Assembly: GCF_018310345.1 (NCBI RefSeq)
Contig: NZ_JAGXBY010000003.1
Coordinates: 640,179 to 704,178 of the forward strand
Source: Ornithinibacillus massiliensis
Lineage (GTDB): Bacteria; Bacillota; Bacilli; Bacillales; Amphibacillaceae
DNA length: 64,000 nucleotides
Direction of reading: 5' to 3'
This document shows, piece by piece, positions 8,157 through 16,961 of the stretch (position 1 is the first letter of the stretch; each line of letters starts with the position of its first letter). A program made the position numbers and the translations under genes. The notes below the pieces were generated by a model. The model saw only the letters and a list, made by a program, of their open reading frames with translations. It ran no database searches and was not told the DNA's origin.

Positions 8157-8561
8157 ATGAAAGGAATACGGATTATTTTACAAATAGCTATTTTATTTAT
8201 GTTTTCAATTGTTGGCGATGTACTACACAACGTATTGAATTTACCAATACCAGGTAGTATTATCGGTCTTATTCTATTATTAACTTGCTTATCTTGTAAG
8301 CTTATGCCTACTAGTTTCATAGCTGATGGGGCAGGTCTTTTACTTGCTTTACTACCTTTATTATTTATTCCCGCTATGGTCGGTATAATAAAATATCCAT
8401 CATTATTCTCTATAGATGGTGGAATTCTATTTTTCATTATTATCATGAGTACTATCGTAACGATGATTGCTGCTGGATATACTAGTCAGCTCATCGAGAA
8501 AAGATCAACATCACGAAAGAAGCGAAAAAAATGCAACAAACACTTATCGCAATCAGTATAG
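8157..8561 (+). CDS. lrgA: CidA/LrgA-family holin-like protein
   Basis: This 134-residue membrane protein has four hydrophobic segments and the family motif NLPIPGSIIGLILLL near residues 28-42, followed by a basic tail (RKKRKKC). CidA/LrgA proteins affect murein hydrolase activity, programmed lysis and, in Bacillus relatives, pyruvate uptake. It overlaps lrgB by 31 bases, the usual arrangement. There is no ribosome site within normal distance of the ATG; a hairpin lies between a possible site and the start. The identity as LrgA rather than CidA is by family only. Confidence 0.88.
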   Translation: MKGIRIILQIAILFMFSIVGDVLHNVLNLPIPGSIIGLILLLTCLSCKLMPTSFIADGAGLLLALLPLLFIPAMVGIIKYPSLFSIDGGILFFIIIMSTIVTMIAAGYTSQLIEKRSTSRKKRKKCNKHLSQSV

Positions 8562-9226
8562 TCCTCCTAACAGTCGGGATTTATTTTGCTATGGTAACGA
8601 TATACAAATATTTACCTTATCCTGTGTTTCTTCCAGTTCTAACGACTACAATAGTATTAGTACTACTATTGACACTTTCTCATATTTCCTATGACGAGTA
8701 CATGATTGGTGGGAAATGGATTAATGCTTTACTTGGCCCTGGTGTTGTAGCACTAGCGTATCCACTCTACAAAAATCGAAGAGTACTTATTGAAAATATT
8801 CTTCCCATCGTTACTGGTGTTTTCACTGGAATGCTATTTGGAATGGTAAGTGGATTATTATTTGCTCAAGCTTTTGGCATTGGAGAAGACTTAATTTTGT
8901 CTATTCTGCCGAAGTCCATCACTACCCCCGTTGCAATACAAATCTCATCTGGACTAGGCGGGATACCTTCCATGACTGCCGTGTTCGTCATGATTGCCGG
9001 TCTATCAGGTGTCATTTTGGGACCTCATATTCTGAAATGGAGTCGTATCGACAGTTATCTTGGAAAGGGAATTGCTTTCGGCAGCTCCTCCCATGCCTTA
9101 GGTACTGCAAAAACATTTGAGTATGGGGAATTAGCAGGTTCTATGAGTTCTGTTTCTATGACATTGAGTGCTGTATTTGGCACTATATTTGGTCCAATTA
9201 TAGCGTGGGCTTTTCATATTTTTTAG
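8531..9226 (+). CDS. lrgB: LrgB/CidB-family membrane protein
   Basis: This 231-residue protein of about six or more membrane segments shows the LrgB signatures LGPGVVALAYPLYKNRR, LPKSITTPVAIQIS and GSSSHALGTAK. It forms a pair with LrgA, acting at the cell membrane as a modulator of autolysis or as a pyruvate/organic acid transporter. A ribosome site (AAGAAGCG) lies inside lrgA. A hairpin follows the stop codon. Confidence 0.93.
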   Translation: MQQTLIAISIVLLTVGIYFAMVTIYKYLPYPVFLPVLTTTIVLVLLLTLSHISYDEYMIGGKWINALLGPGVVALAYPLYKNRRVLIENILPIVTGVFTGMLFGMVSGLLFAQAFGIGEDLILSILPKSITTPVAIQISSGLGGIPSMTAVFVMIAGLSGVILGPHILKWSRIDSYLGKGIAFGSSSHALGTAKTFEYGELAGSMSSVSMTLSAVFGTIFGPIIAWAFHIF

Positions 9227-9245
9227 CAGAATTTATAACATTATA

Positions 9246-9279
9246 AGGGACATGGGATACTCTTCTTCCCCATGTCCCT
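9246..9279. terminator. Hairpin between convergent lrgB and the downstream minus-strand gene
   Basis: An 11-bp perfect stem (AGGGACATGGG with CCCATGTCCCT, loop of 12) lies 20 bases after lrgB and just past the end of the gene on the other strand. T-runs on either side are short. It probably acts in both directions. Confidence 0.6.
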
Positions 9280-9283
9280 CTTA

Positions 9284-9877
9284 CTATAACAAGTCCTTAC
9301 CTTCTCGCCACCTTCTGCTCATATATTTCTCCGACTCTCCCGTATTAGCATTTATATAAAATATCTCCTTAACTAGCTCACTTTTCACTGCTACTTTCCA
9401 TAACGGCAAATAATTTAAGGAGATTTCTCTGATTTCGTGTTTTGGCTTCTTTAATACATAAGAACGATTTATTTGTTTCTGCTGTACATCCCTTACATAG
9501 TTTACTGCACTATGTTCATCTGGAATCCTAACAGATACCAGGTAATCCGGTTCCACCTCTTCCCTTGTTAATGGTGGTACCTTAGAAAACACCCCTCTAT
9601 AGCCTGAAACCCCATCTACAAAAATAAGATTCGGTGTTCTTCTCGGAGGAAATGGTGGGCGTTCTGCAATGACAATTGTTTTCGCAATGTAAAAGGGATG
9701 ATAGATCAGTTTCTTTTCTGTAGTATAGTCGATTAAATGTTTTATAGTTATAGACTTATTGAATTTTTGCCCTAGTCCAAGACTTTTATAAATATATTGG
9801 TAGAGTTCCACTTCACTTATCCTATTTTCCGTTCCAACTCGTTGGATTGATCTTCTTTTGTTTTCTATTGCATGCAT
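9284..9877 (-). CDS. Conserved hypothetical protein next to a sodium:solute symporter
   Basis: I do not recognise this 197-residue protein. It is soluble, basic at both ends, with a proline-rich stretch (RPPFPPRRTPNLIFVDGVSG, about residues 73-92) and a C-terminal part rich in aromatic residues (LPLWKVAVKSELVKEIFYI) that resembles a small beta domain. No signal peptide or catalytic motif is visible. It is the last of three genes behind the symporter, 18 bases after it, so it is likely an accessory protein of the same uptake system. The start has GAGGGTGA upstream. Confidence 0.7.
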   Translation of the reverse strand: MHAIENKRRSIQRVGTENRISEVELYQYIYKSLGLGQKFNKSITIKHLIDYTTEKKLIYHPFYIAKTIVIAERPPFPPRRTPNLIFVDGVSGYRGVFSKVPPLTREEVEPDYLVSVRIPDEHSAVNYVRDVQQKQINRSYVLKKPKHEIREISLNYLPLWKVAVKSELVKEIFYINANTGESEKYMSRRWREGKDLL

Positions 9878-9895
9878 GATTCATCACCCTCTTCA

Positions 9896-11332
9896 CTAGT
9901 TTAAATGACCATGATAGTAATCCACTCGGTCTTGTATGTCCTTCGCTGGTGGTTTCGTCATTAAGCTAACGATAACGGTTAAAAGTAATGATACAGGCGC
10001 ACCAATTATAGGTTCTGCATTGGTAGGGAGCCATTGCCCAATAATAAGAATCAAAAAGGTGATTGCTCCTCCTACCATCCCGACAAGAGCCCCTGTTGTA
10101 TTTGCTCGTTTCCACCAAAGTCCTAGTACTAGTGGGAATCCGAAAGAGGATAATAAGAATCCGCCGACCCAACCAACCATGATAGCTATCAACCCTGGTG
10201 GATCAATCGCAATAATGACACCGACAACACTTGCAATAATCATAACGACAAGTCCTAACCCCGTGACAAATCGTTCTGATGCCCGTTTATTAATATGTCC
10301 TTTGTATATATCATGTGCTATCCCTGCGGATATGGCCAATAGCATGGCGTCCGCAGAGGACATAATTGCTGCCATAAGCCCTGCCAGCATAATTCCACCC
10401 AAAATCGGCGGCAAATAATGTTCCACAACAGAAACAAAAATCATATCACTTCTATCTAACGATTCAATAATTCCTAAACTTGCGCCAGCAGATGTCACCA
10501 TGAAGCCTGATATAAATAATGTTAAATATAATAAACATGCCCACATAGCAGAACGCCGAGCAGTTCTGGCATCACGAGAAGCAAAATTACGCATGACGAC
10601 AGATGGCGAAATGATGCCAAACCATAGAAATGCAATAAATAGACCGAAATAGGACATCCAAGGCTGTGTAATATCTCCAAATGTCGGGCTCACTGCGAGA
10701 GCATCACTAATTAAGGAACTAAGGCCACTATGATCAACTAAAATAAATCCAGCAAGTACGACAATTCCTACCAGCATAATCGCACCTTGTAAAAGATCCG
10801 TATAGGTAATAGCCCACATCCCACCTAATGCCGCATATATAGTAAAGCCCAATCCAAGTACGATAACGGCCGTTGTATAATCTATTCCGAGTACATAGGA
10901 GCCGATAAGACCAGATGCTGTTAACTGTGGTACCATATAAAAAGTCATTCCAATTACAACAATAACAGCGGAAACAATTTGGACTGATTTTCCATATCGT
11001 TGGTTAAAAAAATCTGGCATCGTTTTCGCACCAGAACGGCGAATTTGTCCTGAAATTAAAAACATCGCAAACGGCATAATTGCAATAACACCAAATGCAT
11101 ACGTAAAAAAGTAAGGTACTCCTAAAGCAACCCCAGATCCAACTGCCCCCATCAAAGAACTAGAGCTAGCTACTGCAGCAAAAATAGCAAATGCGCCAAC
11201 AAAAGTATTGATACTTTGTCCAGCAGTAAAATAATCACTTTCCGATCGCCGTGCTCTTCGGTAAAAGTAAATACCAATCACAGTAATAACAATTAAATAA
11301 ATAAAAAGAATAATAGCTTCTGTAGTTCGCAT
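9896..11332 (-). CDS. Sodium:solute symporter family transporter
   Basis: This 478-residue protein has about 13 hydrophobic segments. N-terminal SSS-family features are RRARRSESDYFTAGQSINTF and AAVASSSSLMGAVGSG, and the core motif is LGGMWAITYTDLLQGAIMLVG. The family imports sugars, amino acids, nucleosides, short organic acids or vitamins with Na+. The acetate/pantothenate type is the nearest by eye, but the substrate is unknown. The ATG was chosen over the adjoining GTG because AGGAGGGG lies 6 bases before it. A small two-segment membrane protein is encoded just upstream. Confidence 0.88.
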   Translation of the reverse strand: MRTTEAIILFIYLIVITVIGIYFYRRARRSESDYFTAGQSINTFVGAFAIFAAVASSSSLMGAVGSGVALGVPYFFTYAFGVIAIMPFAMFLISGQIRRSGAKTMPDFFNQRYGKSVQIVSAVIVVIGMTFYMVPQLTASGLIGSYVLGIDYTTAVIVLGLGFTIYAALGGMWAITYTDLLQGAIMLVGIVVLAGFILVDHSGLSSLISDALAVSPTFGDITQPWMSYFGLFIAFLWFGIISPSVVMRNFASRDARTARRSAMWACLLYLTLFISGFMVTSAGASLGIIESLDRSDMIFVSVVEHYLPPILGGIMLAGLMAAIMSSADAMLLAISAGIAHDIYKGHINKRASERFVTGLGLVVMIIASVVGVIIAIDPPGLIAIMVGWVGGFLLSSFGFPLVLGLWWKRANTTGALVGMVGGAITFLILIIGQWLPTNAEPIIGAPVSLLLTVIVSLMTKPPAKDIQDRVDYYHGHLN

Positions 11333-11344
11333 CACTATCCCCTC

Positions 11345-11569
11345 CTATCCTAATCTATTTTTCTCCCTCTCTCGCTTTTCAATCCAAAGACAATAAATAA
11401 TCGCTAATAAAAACCAGAAGAATAAACCGATAAACATCAACCATCCAACCAAAGAAATCCCAGCAACATAAATGTCTGTCGGCCACCAGATGAATACAAA
11501 GCCTGCATAGAGAACTAATACTATCGTTAAGATAAACCCTGGGTCTTTAAATTTAGAGTTAGATGCCAT
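11345..11569 (-). CDS. Small two-segment membrane protein of the symporter operon
   Basis: This 74-residue protein has two hydrophobic stretches (ILTIVLVLYAGFVFIWW and LVGWLMFIGLFFWFLLAII) and a basic tail (EKREREKNRLG). Small proteins of this kind are often encoded directly before sodium:solute symporters and may be a subunit. It lies 12 bases upstream of the symporter gene, with a clear GGAGGTG ribosome site. It is the first gene of the group. Confidence 0.8.
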   Translation of the reverse strand: MASNSKFKDPGFILTIVLVLYAGFVFIWWPTDIYVAGISLVGWLMFIGLFFWFLLAIIYCLWIEKREREKNRLG

Positions 11570-11701
11570 TTTTACACCTCCTGTTTTTGATTTATAAAAC
11601 TTGTCTTATCTACAAGAGTATGTGAAAGGATAGTGGATTATTCCGAGAGTTTATGCGGGGAGTTGCTTTTAAGTCTTGACGTTAGGTTCTAATTAGAAAG
11701 T

Positions 11702-11744
11702 AAAAATGGCTCTAATCATCAAAATCAATGATTCGAACCATTTA
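11702..11744 (-). terminator. Probable terminator of the tetR/ABC-2 gene pair
   Basis: An imperfect hairpin (AATGG...CCATT outer arm, AATCA...TGATT inner arm, around 11706-11744) is followed on the minus strand by five T residues. It lies about 105 bases after the ABC-2 type gene. Confidence 0.5.
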
Positions 11745-11849
11745 TTAGTGTATTTCTCATTAATAGCAAAGTAGAAAATATCCTATTAATAAAACTATAG
11801 GGTTAAACTATTGGATATAAAGTGCAAACATATCTCAACTTTTCAATTA

Positions 11850-13043
11850 TTAACTCTCAGTCGTTCTAATTGGCTGTAATCTCTTCCATAAATGTTGGAT
11901 TATTTTTCCAAAAATTGTTACAACCAGAAGAGAAGCAATAATGATACTTAAATACTTCATATCTAACAATACATTACCTCCACCATAAATTAGACTGAAA
12001 TAGCTATTCACCCCATATGTCGCTGGAAGTAAATCACCAAGTCCCTGATAAAAAGAAGACAATAATTCACGTGGGACAATAGCTCCTGAACTAACTAATT
12101 GTGATGCGGTTAAGGCAATATTGAAAATCATACCGATATTCCCAAATAACATGACGAAAACTTGAGATAAGGTTAAAAAGCTAAACATTAACAGTGCTTG
12201 AAAGCCCCATAGAACGAAGAAGTTTTGATTGATATCAATGTGAAACAAATACATTAAGCAAACGGTTAATAGTGATACACCAATTGCTACAAGTACATTA
12301 ATTATTTGTCTCCCTATAAAAAGGGATGATTTACTATGCATGGTCGTTAATTTTCCTTCTGATAATTGTAGATGTTGGCTAACCAGCATAGCACCAATAT
12401 AGGAAGCCAATACAATTAACAACGGTACCATCGTTGGAGCAAATCCTTCTTTATCATTGATTTTCATAACATTTTCATGAATACTAGGATTACTACTGCT
12501 TTGCAGTATATCAATTAATTGACTTGTAACTTGTTCTACCACATGTTTATTTTCTGACTGCTCTGCTAGCATTTGAGGTACGTGGTCTGCTATTTGAATT
12601 TTTATTGCTTGTTGTACCTGCTGATTTACTTGCCCTGTTATATTACCTGCTATTTTCTCCATCATTTGTTTGGTTAAAGTTGCTGTAGACTGATTAATAT
12701 AATAGTCTATACTAGCATTTTCATTTGCTAGTATATTTTCGGTTAATTGATTAGGAAAATGAATTAGCATATTAATATTTCGATCATCCAATTCTTTTTG
12801 GGCAAGGTGTAAGTTACTATACTTTGTTATCTGAAACAGATTGCCTTGTTCTAATTGTTCTACGATTTCCTCTCCATAACCGATATCATCATTAATAATT
12901 CCTATCTTAAATTGATCTGTTCGATCATATACACCATCATAGGCTGTTAGCCAAATGAAGACAAATATTAATTGGAATGCAATAGCCGCTGCAATTCCTA
13001 TTAGGGTTTCTTTTTGTTTAAAAAAGCTATTAAGTACATTCAT
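11850..13043 (-). CDS. ABC-2 type / YhgE-Pip-like membrane protein
   Basis: This 397-residue protein has one N-terminal membrane segment, an external domain of about 180 residues with many Gln and Asn, and a C-terminal block of five or six membrane segments (from about residue 205). This is the topology of ABC-2 transporter permeases and YhgE/Pip proteins, which export small toxic compounds or parts of secretion systems. No ATPase gene is adjacent. It is controlled by the TetR-type gene upstream, with an operator in the gap, so it is probably an inducible efflux component. Substrate is unknown. Confidence 0.8.
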   Translation of the reverse strand: MNVLNSFFKQKETLIGIAAAIAFQLIFVFIWLTAYDGVYDRTDQFKIGIINDDIGYGEEIVEQLEQGNLFQITKYSNLHLAQKELDDRNINMLIHFPNQLTENILANENASIDYYINQSTATLTKQMMEKIAGNITGQVNQQVQQAIKIQIADHVPQMLAEQSENKHVVEQVTSQLIDILQSSSNPSIHENVMKINDKEGFAPTMVPLLIVLASYIGAMLVSQHLQLSEGKLTTMHSKSSLFIGRQIINVLVAIGVSLLTVCLMYLFHIDINQNFFVLWGFQALLMFSFLTLSQVFVMLFGNIGMIFNIALTASQLVSSGAIVPRELLSSFYQGLGDLLPATYGVNSYFSLIYGGGNVLLDMKYLSIIIASLLVVTIFGKIIQHLWKRLQPIRTTES

Positions 13044-13066
13044 AATTACTACCTCCTCTTAGTATA

Positions 13067-13082
13067 GCAAGTACTTGCTTGC
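13067..13082. promoter_or_regulatory. TetR-type operator between tetR and the ABC-2 gene
   Basis: GCAAGTACTTGCTTGC has GCAAG-N6-CTTGC arms. The same arms and 6-base spacing occur in front of the tetR gene at 13696. It lies just upstream of the membrane-protein ribosome site. Confidence 0.65.
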
Positions 13083-13098
13083 ATGGGGCGTAAAAAAA

Positions 13099-13674
13099 TT
13101 ATTGAAGTGATTGGATAAAAAATTCTATGTTTTTTTCAATGAAATCATCAATTGAATATTCTTTTTTACCTGGATTAATCCTCGTTCTCATTAATGAATA
13201 GCCAAAATTAATAAAAACAAAATTTGTCGCGATAATAGAAGGATCTACTCTTTTTATTTTTCCCTCTTCCATCATCTTTGTAAAATAATTCTCTAATAGA
13301 TCAATATACTTTTGGGGAATATGTTTGATTAATTCGTCCAATTCTGGGAATTCACTTGATTCCTTAATACTTAATAAGATAACGGATTTCTTTTTCTCTA
13401 GTAAAGACTGATATTCTCTAACTAACATTTTTAAATCTTGTTCAAGTTCCCATGTCATTTTTTCTTCTAATGTATTTTCGAGCAAGTCAACGAATGCATA
13501 TTTTTGAATAGCTGCTTCCACAATACCCTTCTTATTTCCAAAATGACGGAATAATGTAACCTCGTTTACCGCTGCTCTTTCCGCTATTTCTCTAGTCGTT
13601 GCTCCCTTATACCCTTTTTCGCTAATAAGTTCTACTGCTGCTTCAATAATTTTATCCTTTGTGGATCGACTCAA
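13099..13674 (-). CDS. TetR-family transcriptional regulator
   Basis: This 191-residue repressor has the TetR N-terminal DNA-binding domain: KDKIIEAAVELISEKGYKGA followed by TTREIAERAAVNEVTLFRHF as the helix-turn-helix. The rest is an all-helical ligand domain. The start is a TTG with GGAGGG 8 bases before it; the longer frame to 13707 would cross the operator. Two copies of one palindrome, before this gene and before the membrane-protein gene, suggest it represses itself and the exporter. Confidence 0.88.
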   Translation of the reverse strand: MSRSTKDKIIEAAVELISEKGYKGATTREIAERAAVNEVTLFRHFGNKKGIVEAAIQKYAFVDLLENTLEEKMTWELEQDLKMLVREYQSLLEKKKSVILLSIKESSEFPELDELIKHIPQKYIDLLENYFTKMMEEGKIKRVDPSIIATNFVFINFGYSLMRTRINPGKKEYSIDDFIEKNIEFFIQSLQ

Positions 13675-13695
13675 ATTAAGTTCCCTCCAAATTTT

Positions 13696-13711
13696 GCAAG
13701 TAATCACTTGC
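13696..13711. promoter_or_regulatory. TetR-type operator upstream of the tetR gene
   Basis: GCAAGTAATCACTTGC is a palindrome with GCAAG-N6-CTTGC arms. It matches the operator at 13067 in 12 of 16 bases, and lies 21 bases before the TTG start, overlapping the likely promoter. Confidence 0.65.
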
Positions 13712-14034
13712 TTACTATTATAAAAACAGTCCGTGTTCCTGTCAATGACTATTTAACTTCTTGTTCGATTATTGTATGTATTAATTCAAGAATGAAGTAG
13801 CTTATTATTATAACATTACCTACTAGAAGTAACAGCAAGCAAATACTATTTTTCGCACGTTCACCTTTTAATAGCCTGTTTAAGTAGTCTTATTAATATA
13901 AACAAACTTGAAATTAGTGTATTTAGAGAGTTAGTTACTTACAAATTTATCCAGCAAAAAAAGCACTAATAATAAATCCTACTAAGGTCATTCTATTAAA
14001 GAACTAAATCCCATAATAAAGGAGGAAAAATGCT
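13712..14034. other. Intergenic stretch before the coat genes
   Basis: AT-rich gap of about 320 bases between the tetR operator and the first coat gene. I see no ORF, no hairpin and no confident promoter. A sporulation sigma-E or sigma-K promoter is expected here from the function of the downstream genes but could not be assigned. Confidence 0.5.
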
Positions 14035-14223
14035 ATGCCTAAAACAACAGGTGTACACGAAACGTTAGAATTACATGAATTGCTAACGTTTAAGAACCTT
14101 TGCCTTACGAAATCAACAGCTATGAATGCACTTGCTCAAGATGACGAGCTAAAGCAATTACTGACACAAACAACGCAAATGGATAGGCAAAGTATCCAAA
14201 CATTACAAGGATTCTTATCATAG
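14035..14223 (+). CDS. Small CotF-related spore coat protein
   Basis: This 62-residue protein (HETLELHELLTFKNLCLTKS) looks like the N-terminal half of CotF-like coat proteins, which are ferritin-like helical bundles. It is encoded directly before a second small protein that matches the other half, 13 bases apart. Split CotF-like pairs of this kind are common in Bacillaceae. The ribosome site AAAGGAGG is strong. Expression is presumably in the mother cell during sporulation. Confidence 0.75.
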   Translation: MPKTTGVHETLELHELLTFKNLCLTKSTAMNALAQDDELKQLLTQTTQMDRQSIQTLQGFLS

Positions 14224-14236
14224 GAGGAGAGATAAA

Positions 14237-14536
14237 ATGACTGGAATGATTCAAAACATGGCAGGAATGGGTGGAATGACAGACCAAGTAATTGCAACAG
14301 ATTTACTTATTTCTGCTAAGACAGGAATTAAGAATTACGCAGCAGCAATAACGGAAACTGCCACTCCGGAAATTAGAGAAGCACTAAGAGAACAATTGAT
14401 TATGGCAATTGAATCACACGAAAAAATCACAAACTACATGATTTCCAAAGGCTATTATCATCCCGGAAACATGAATGAGCAATTATCGGTTGATATGCAG
14501 ACAACGCAAACAGCCCTAAACTTACCTCAACAATAA
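14237..14536 (+). CDS. CotF-family spore coat protein
   Basis: This 99-residue protein has a Met/Gly-rich start (MIQNMAGMGGM) and then the CotF helices: DQVIATDLLISAKTGIKNYA and EQLIMAIESHEKITNYMISK, ending in a YYHPGN turn. CotF-type proteins are part of the inner or outer spore coat. It forms an operon with the preceding small coat gene and is followed by a terminator. Its presence points to an endospore former. Confidence 0.88.
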   Translation: MTGMIQNMAGMGGMTDQVIATDLLISAKTGIKNYAAAITETATPEIREALREQLIMAIESHEKITNYMISKGYYHPGNMNEQLSVDMQTTQTALNLPQQ

Positions 14537-14563
14537 CGTTAAGAGACAAACTAAACTCGCTTT

Positions 14564-14595
14564 AAAAGGTCCGCTCTAAGAGTTGGACCTTTTCA
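14564..14595 (+). terminator. Terminator of the coat gene pair
   Basis: A 9-bp stem (AAAAGGTCC with GGACCTTTT, 12-base loop) with T residues on the 3' arm lies 28 bases after the second coat gene. Confidence 0.75.
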
Positions 14596-14780
14596 GCCCC
14601 CTCATCAAGTCACCGAATATTCCCCTCTCCTTATATCGTTTTATTTACATTTTAATATACAGCCTCTTTCTATACTAAATAATTTTCTATGCTAAATAAA
14701 TTTCTATACTTTTTGTTGTACAAGCACTCCTCCGTGAATAGAAATAAATAGATAGTTTAATCACGTAAGGAGTGTTCACT

Positions 14781-15404
14781 TTGGGTACCTTTTTTAGCTA
14801 TATTCTATTAGGCCTATCCCTCGCAGCACCAATTGGACCAGTTAATGCTGCACAATTAGACCGGGGTATTAAGGGAGGGTTTTTTCCCGCTTGGTTTGTT
14901 GGACTTGGAGCTATTACTGCCGATGCATTTTATATGTTAATCGTTTATTTAGGAATCGTTCATATTGTTGAGATACCATTTGTACAAACATTCTTATGGT
15001 TATTTGGTGGATTTGTCTTAATTTATACCGGTGTAGAAAGCATGTTAAGTGCAAAGGATATAAAGGCTGACAACAATAGAAATAAAGAACCCTTACATCA
15101 ATCTTTCATTGCCGGGTTTATCATGTCCATAACTAATCCATTAACTATCCTATTTTGGTTAGGGATATATGGGTCCGTACTCGCTAAAACTGCATCTAGT
15201 TACGGACTCCAATCCTTAATAATTTATAGCTGTGCTATCTTTATCGGATTATTAGCATGGGACATAGCCATGGCAGCAGTTTCAAGTAGTTTTCGAAAAA
15301 TATTAAACCATCAAGTACTTACAGGCATTGCAATTATTTCTGGTTTAGCCTTAATTGGCTTTGGACTTTACTTTGGATGGCAAGGGGTTTTACTGTTAAT
15401 ATAA
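14781..15404 (+). CDS. LysE/RhtB-family amino acid exporter
   Basis: This 207-residue membrane protein has six hydrophobic segments and the family motif GLSLAAPIGPVNAAQLDRGI at its start, then SITNPLTILFW near residue 118. LysE-type proteins export basic or other amino acids. The TTG start was chosen because AAGGAG lies 8 bases before it; the GTG at 14772 overlaps that site. The gene ends 2 bases from the end of the convergent permease gene. Confidence 0.87.
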   Translation: MGTFFSYILLGLSLAAPIGPVNAAQLDRGIKGGFFPAWFVGLGAITADAFYMLIVYLGIVHIVEIPFVQTFLWLFGGFVLIYTGVESMLSAKDIKADNNRNKEPLHQSFIAGFIMSITNPLTILFWLGIYGSVLAKTASSYGLQSLIIYSCAIFIGLLAWDIAMAAVSSSFRKILNHQVLTGIAIISGLALIGFGLYFGWQGVLLLI

Positions 15405-15406
15405 GA

Positions 15407-16726
15407 TTAGTGTTCTTGGTCTTTTTTCCACTTTTTATTCATAAAGAATGCAACTAAACCAATAAGACTAACAATCCCTAGACTAATGAAGAATCCAGGA
15501 CGGTTTGTTTTATCAAGCAATGTACCACTGACACCAGCTAATAATAATGCAATACCGAGATAATATTTTATATTTTCTTTCAGGTCTACTTCTCTTAACC
15601 TTCGAGCAGATAGAATAATAAATGACCAGTTGTACAGTAGCATTAGACCCGCCCCAGTTGTGATAAAGGCATATATTTTTTCTGGTAATACCAGAGACAT
15701 AATAATAGATGCTACGATTCCTGCTATGAGTAAACCTAGCGCTGGAATTGGTATAACTAATTTACCCTTCTTAGCGAATAAGGACGGTGCATCGTTGTCC
15801 TCAGCTAATGAAACTAGAATAGTCGTAACACCATAGAATGATGCAACCATAGTAGAGAAGCCTGCAATAATTATTGCACCATTAAAGATATGGGGAATAA
15901 TGTTGAGATCAAAGTCCTTTAATGAATCAATAAATGGACTTTTTTCTGTATTAAACGCATCCCAAGGCATTAGGATGATTGCCAATGCCAAGGCAATCGT
16001 GTAAATTGTGACTAAGGATAAGATCATTATTTTCCCAGCTTTTGGTGCTTCTTTTGGTTGTTTTAATTGGACTGCCATAAGGCCCATTACCTCTATTCCT
16101 CCAAATGCATAGAATGCAAAAATGAGACTGGACCAAAATCCCATCCATCCTTTAGGAAAGAATTCATTTAAGCCGTTCGGTATATGTAACTTATTTACAC
16201 CTTCAAAAAAACCAAACACATAGGCACCAGCTATCACGATAAACATGAGAATTGCCGCTATTTTCATAACTGCAAATATATTCTCGATTTTACTTAGTTT
16301 CGTTGCACCCACTAATAAAACAGCTAAACCTAGCACAGCATATCCAAGTGAAAATAACCACATAGGGATATTGGGAAACCAGAATCGCGAAAATATCGAC
16401 AATGCTGTAAGTTGACTTCCCATAATTAAAATCTCGGAAAACCAATACATCCAGCCAATACTAAAACCGGCCCATCGTCCATATGCCTGTTTAGCATAGG
16501 TCCGAAAAGCACCCTTCTTTGGATGACTGGCAGTCAGGATAGCTAGAGCATCGTAGATAATATAGGTCGCAATCCCAGCCAAAATAATACCAATGACAAA
16601 AGATGGACCACCTTGTTTAATCCCTATACTAGATCCTAAAAAGAAACCCGTTCCAATTGTACAACCTACTCCAAATAACGATAATTGCCACCACTTCATT
16701 TTCTTTTCTTCATTAGACTGAGCCAT
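15407..16726 (-). CDS. APC-family amino acid permease
   Basis: This 439-residue protein has about 12 membrane segments and begins with the APC signature LFGVGCTIGTGFFLGSSIGI. Conserved features include FAFYAFGGIEVMGLMAVQLK (helix 6 region) and a short charged tail. It imports or exchanges amino acids; the substrate cannot be told. The start ATG (MAQSNEEKK) has GAGGAGGT 8 bases before it; the longer frame to 16801 has no ribosome site. Confidence 0.88.
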   Translation of the reverse strand: MAQSNEEKKMKWWQLSLFGVGCTIGTGFFLGSSIGIKQGGPSFVIGIILAGIATYIIYDALAILTASHPKKGAFRTYAKQAYGRWAGFSIGWMYWFSEILIMGSQLTALSIFSRFWFPNIPMWLFSLGYAVLGLAVLLVGATKLSKIENIFAVMKIAAILMFIVIAGAYVFGFFEGVNKLHIPNGLNEFFPKGWMGFWSSLIFAFYAFGGIEVMGLMAVQLKQPKEAPKAGKIMILSLVTIYTIALALAIILMPWDAFNTEKSPFIDSLKDFDLNIIPHIFNGAIIIAGFSTMVASFYGVTTILVSLAEDNDAPSLFAKKGKLVIPIPALGLLIAGIVASIIMSLVLPEKIYAFITTGAGLMLLYNWSFIILSARRLREVDLKENIKYYLGIALLLAGVSGTLLDKTNRPGFFISLGIVSLIGLVAFFMNKKWKKDQEH

Positions 16727-16961
16727 GTCGTACCTCCTCAAATACCCACTATTTAAAATGCCCCACAACACAGAAATAAATTTAGTATTTTTTCTAGTCA
16801 TTACCTAGCAACTTTAGTAAGGAGAATTGAATTTAATGTGCCACAAAGGAGATATTCCATGCTTTTTTGGTTAATACGTATAAACTGTGGTATAAAACGC
16901 CCATTTTCATTTAGTTAAATCACCCAACCTATATAACTGAATAAATTATAGGAGGTTGGAG

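Noticed and set aside
8132..8446. 104-codon frame antisense to lrgA
   Set aside because: Complement of a real membrane-protein gene; no ribosome site.
9936..10418. 160-codon frame antisense to the sodium symporter
   Set aside because: Shadow of the symporter gene; composition rich in Ile/Pro/Thr as expected for the complement of membrane segments.
16727..16801. N-terminal extension of the APC permease
   Set aside because: Residues are not like the family start, and a good ribosome site precedes the internal ATG.
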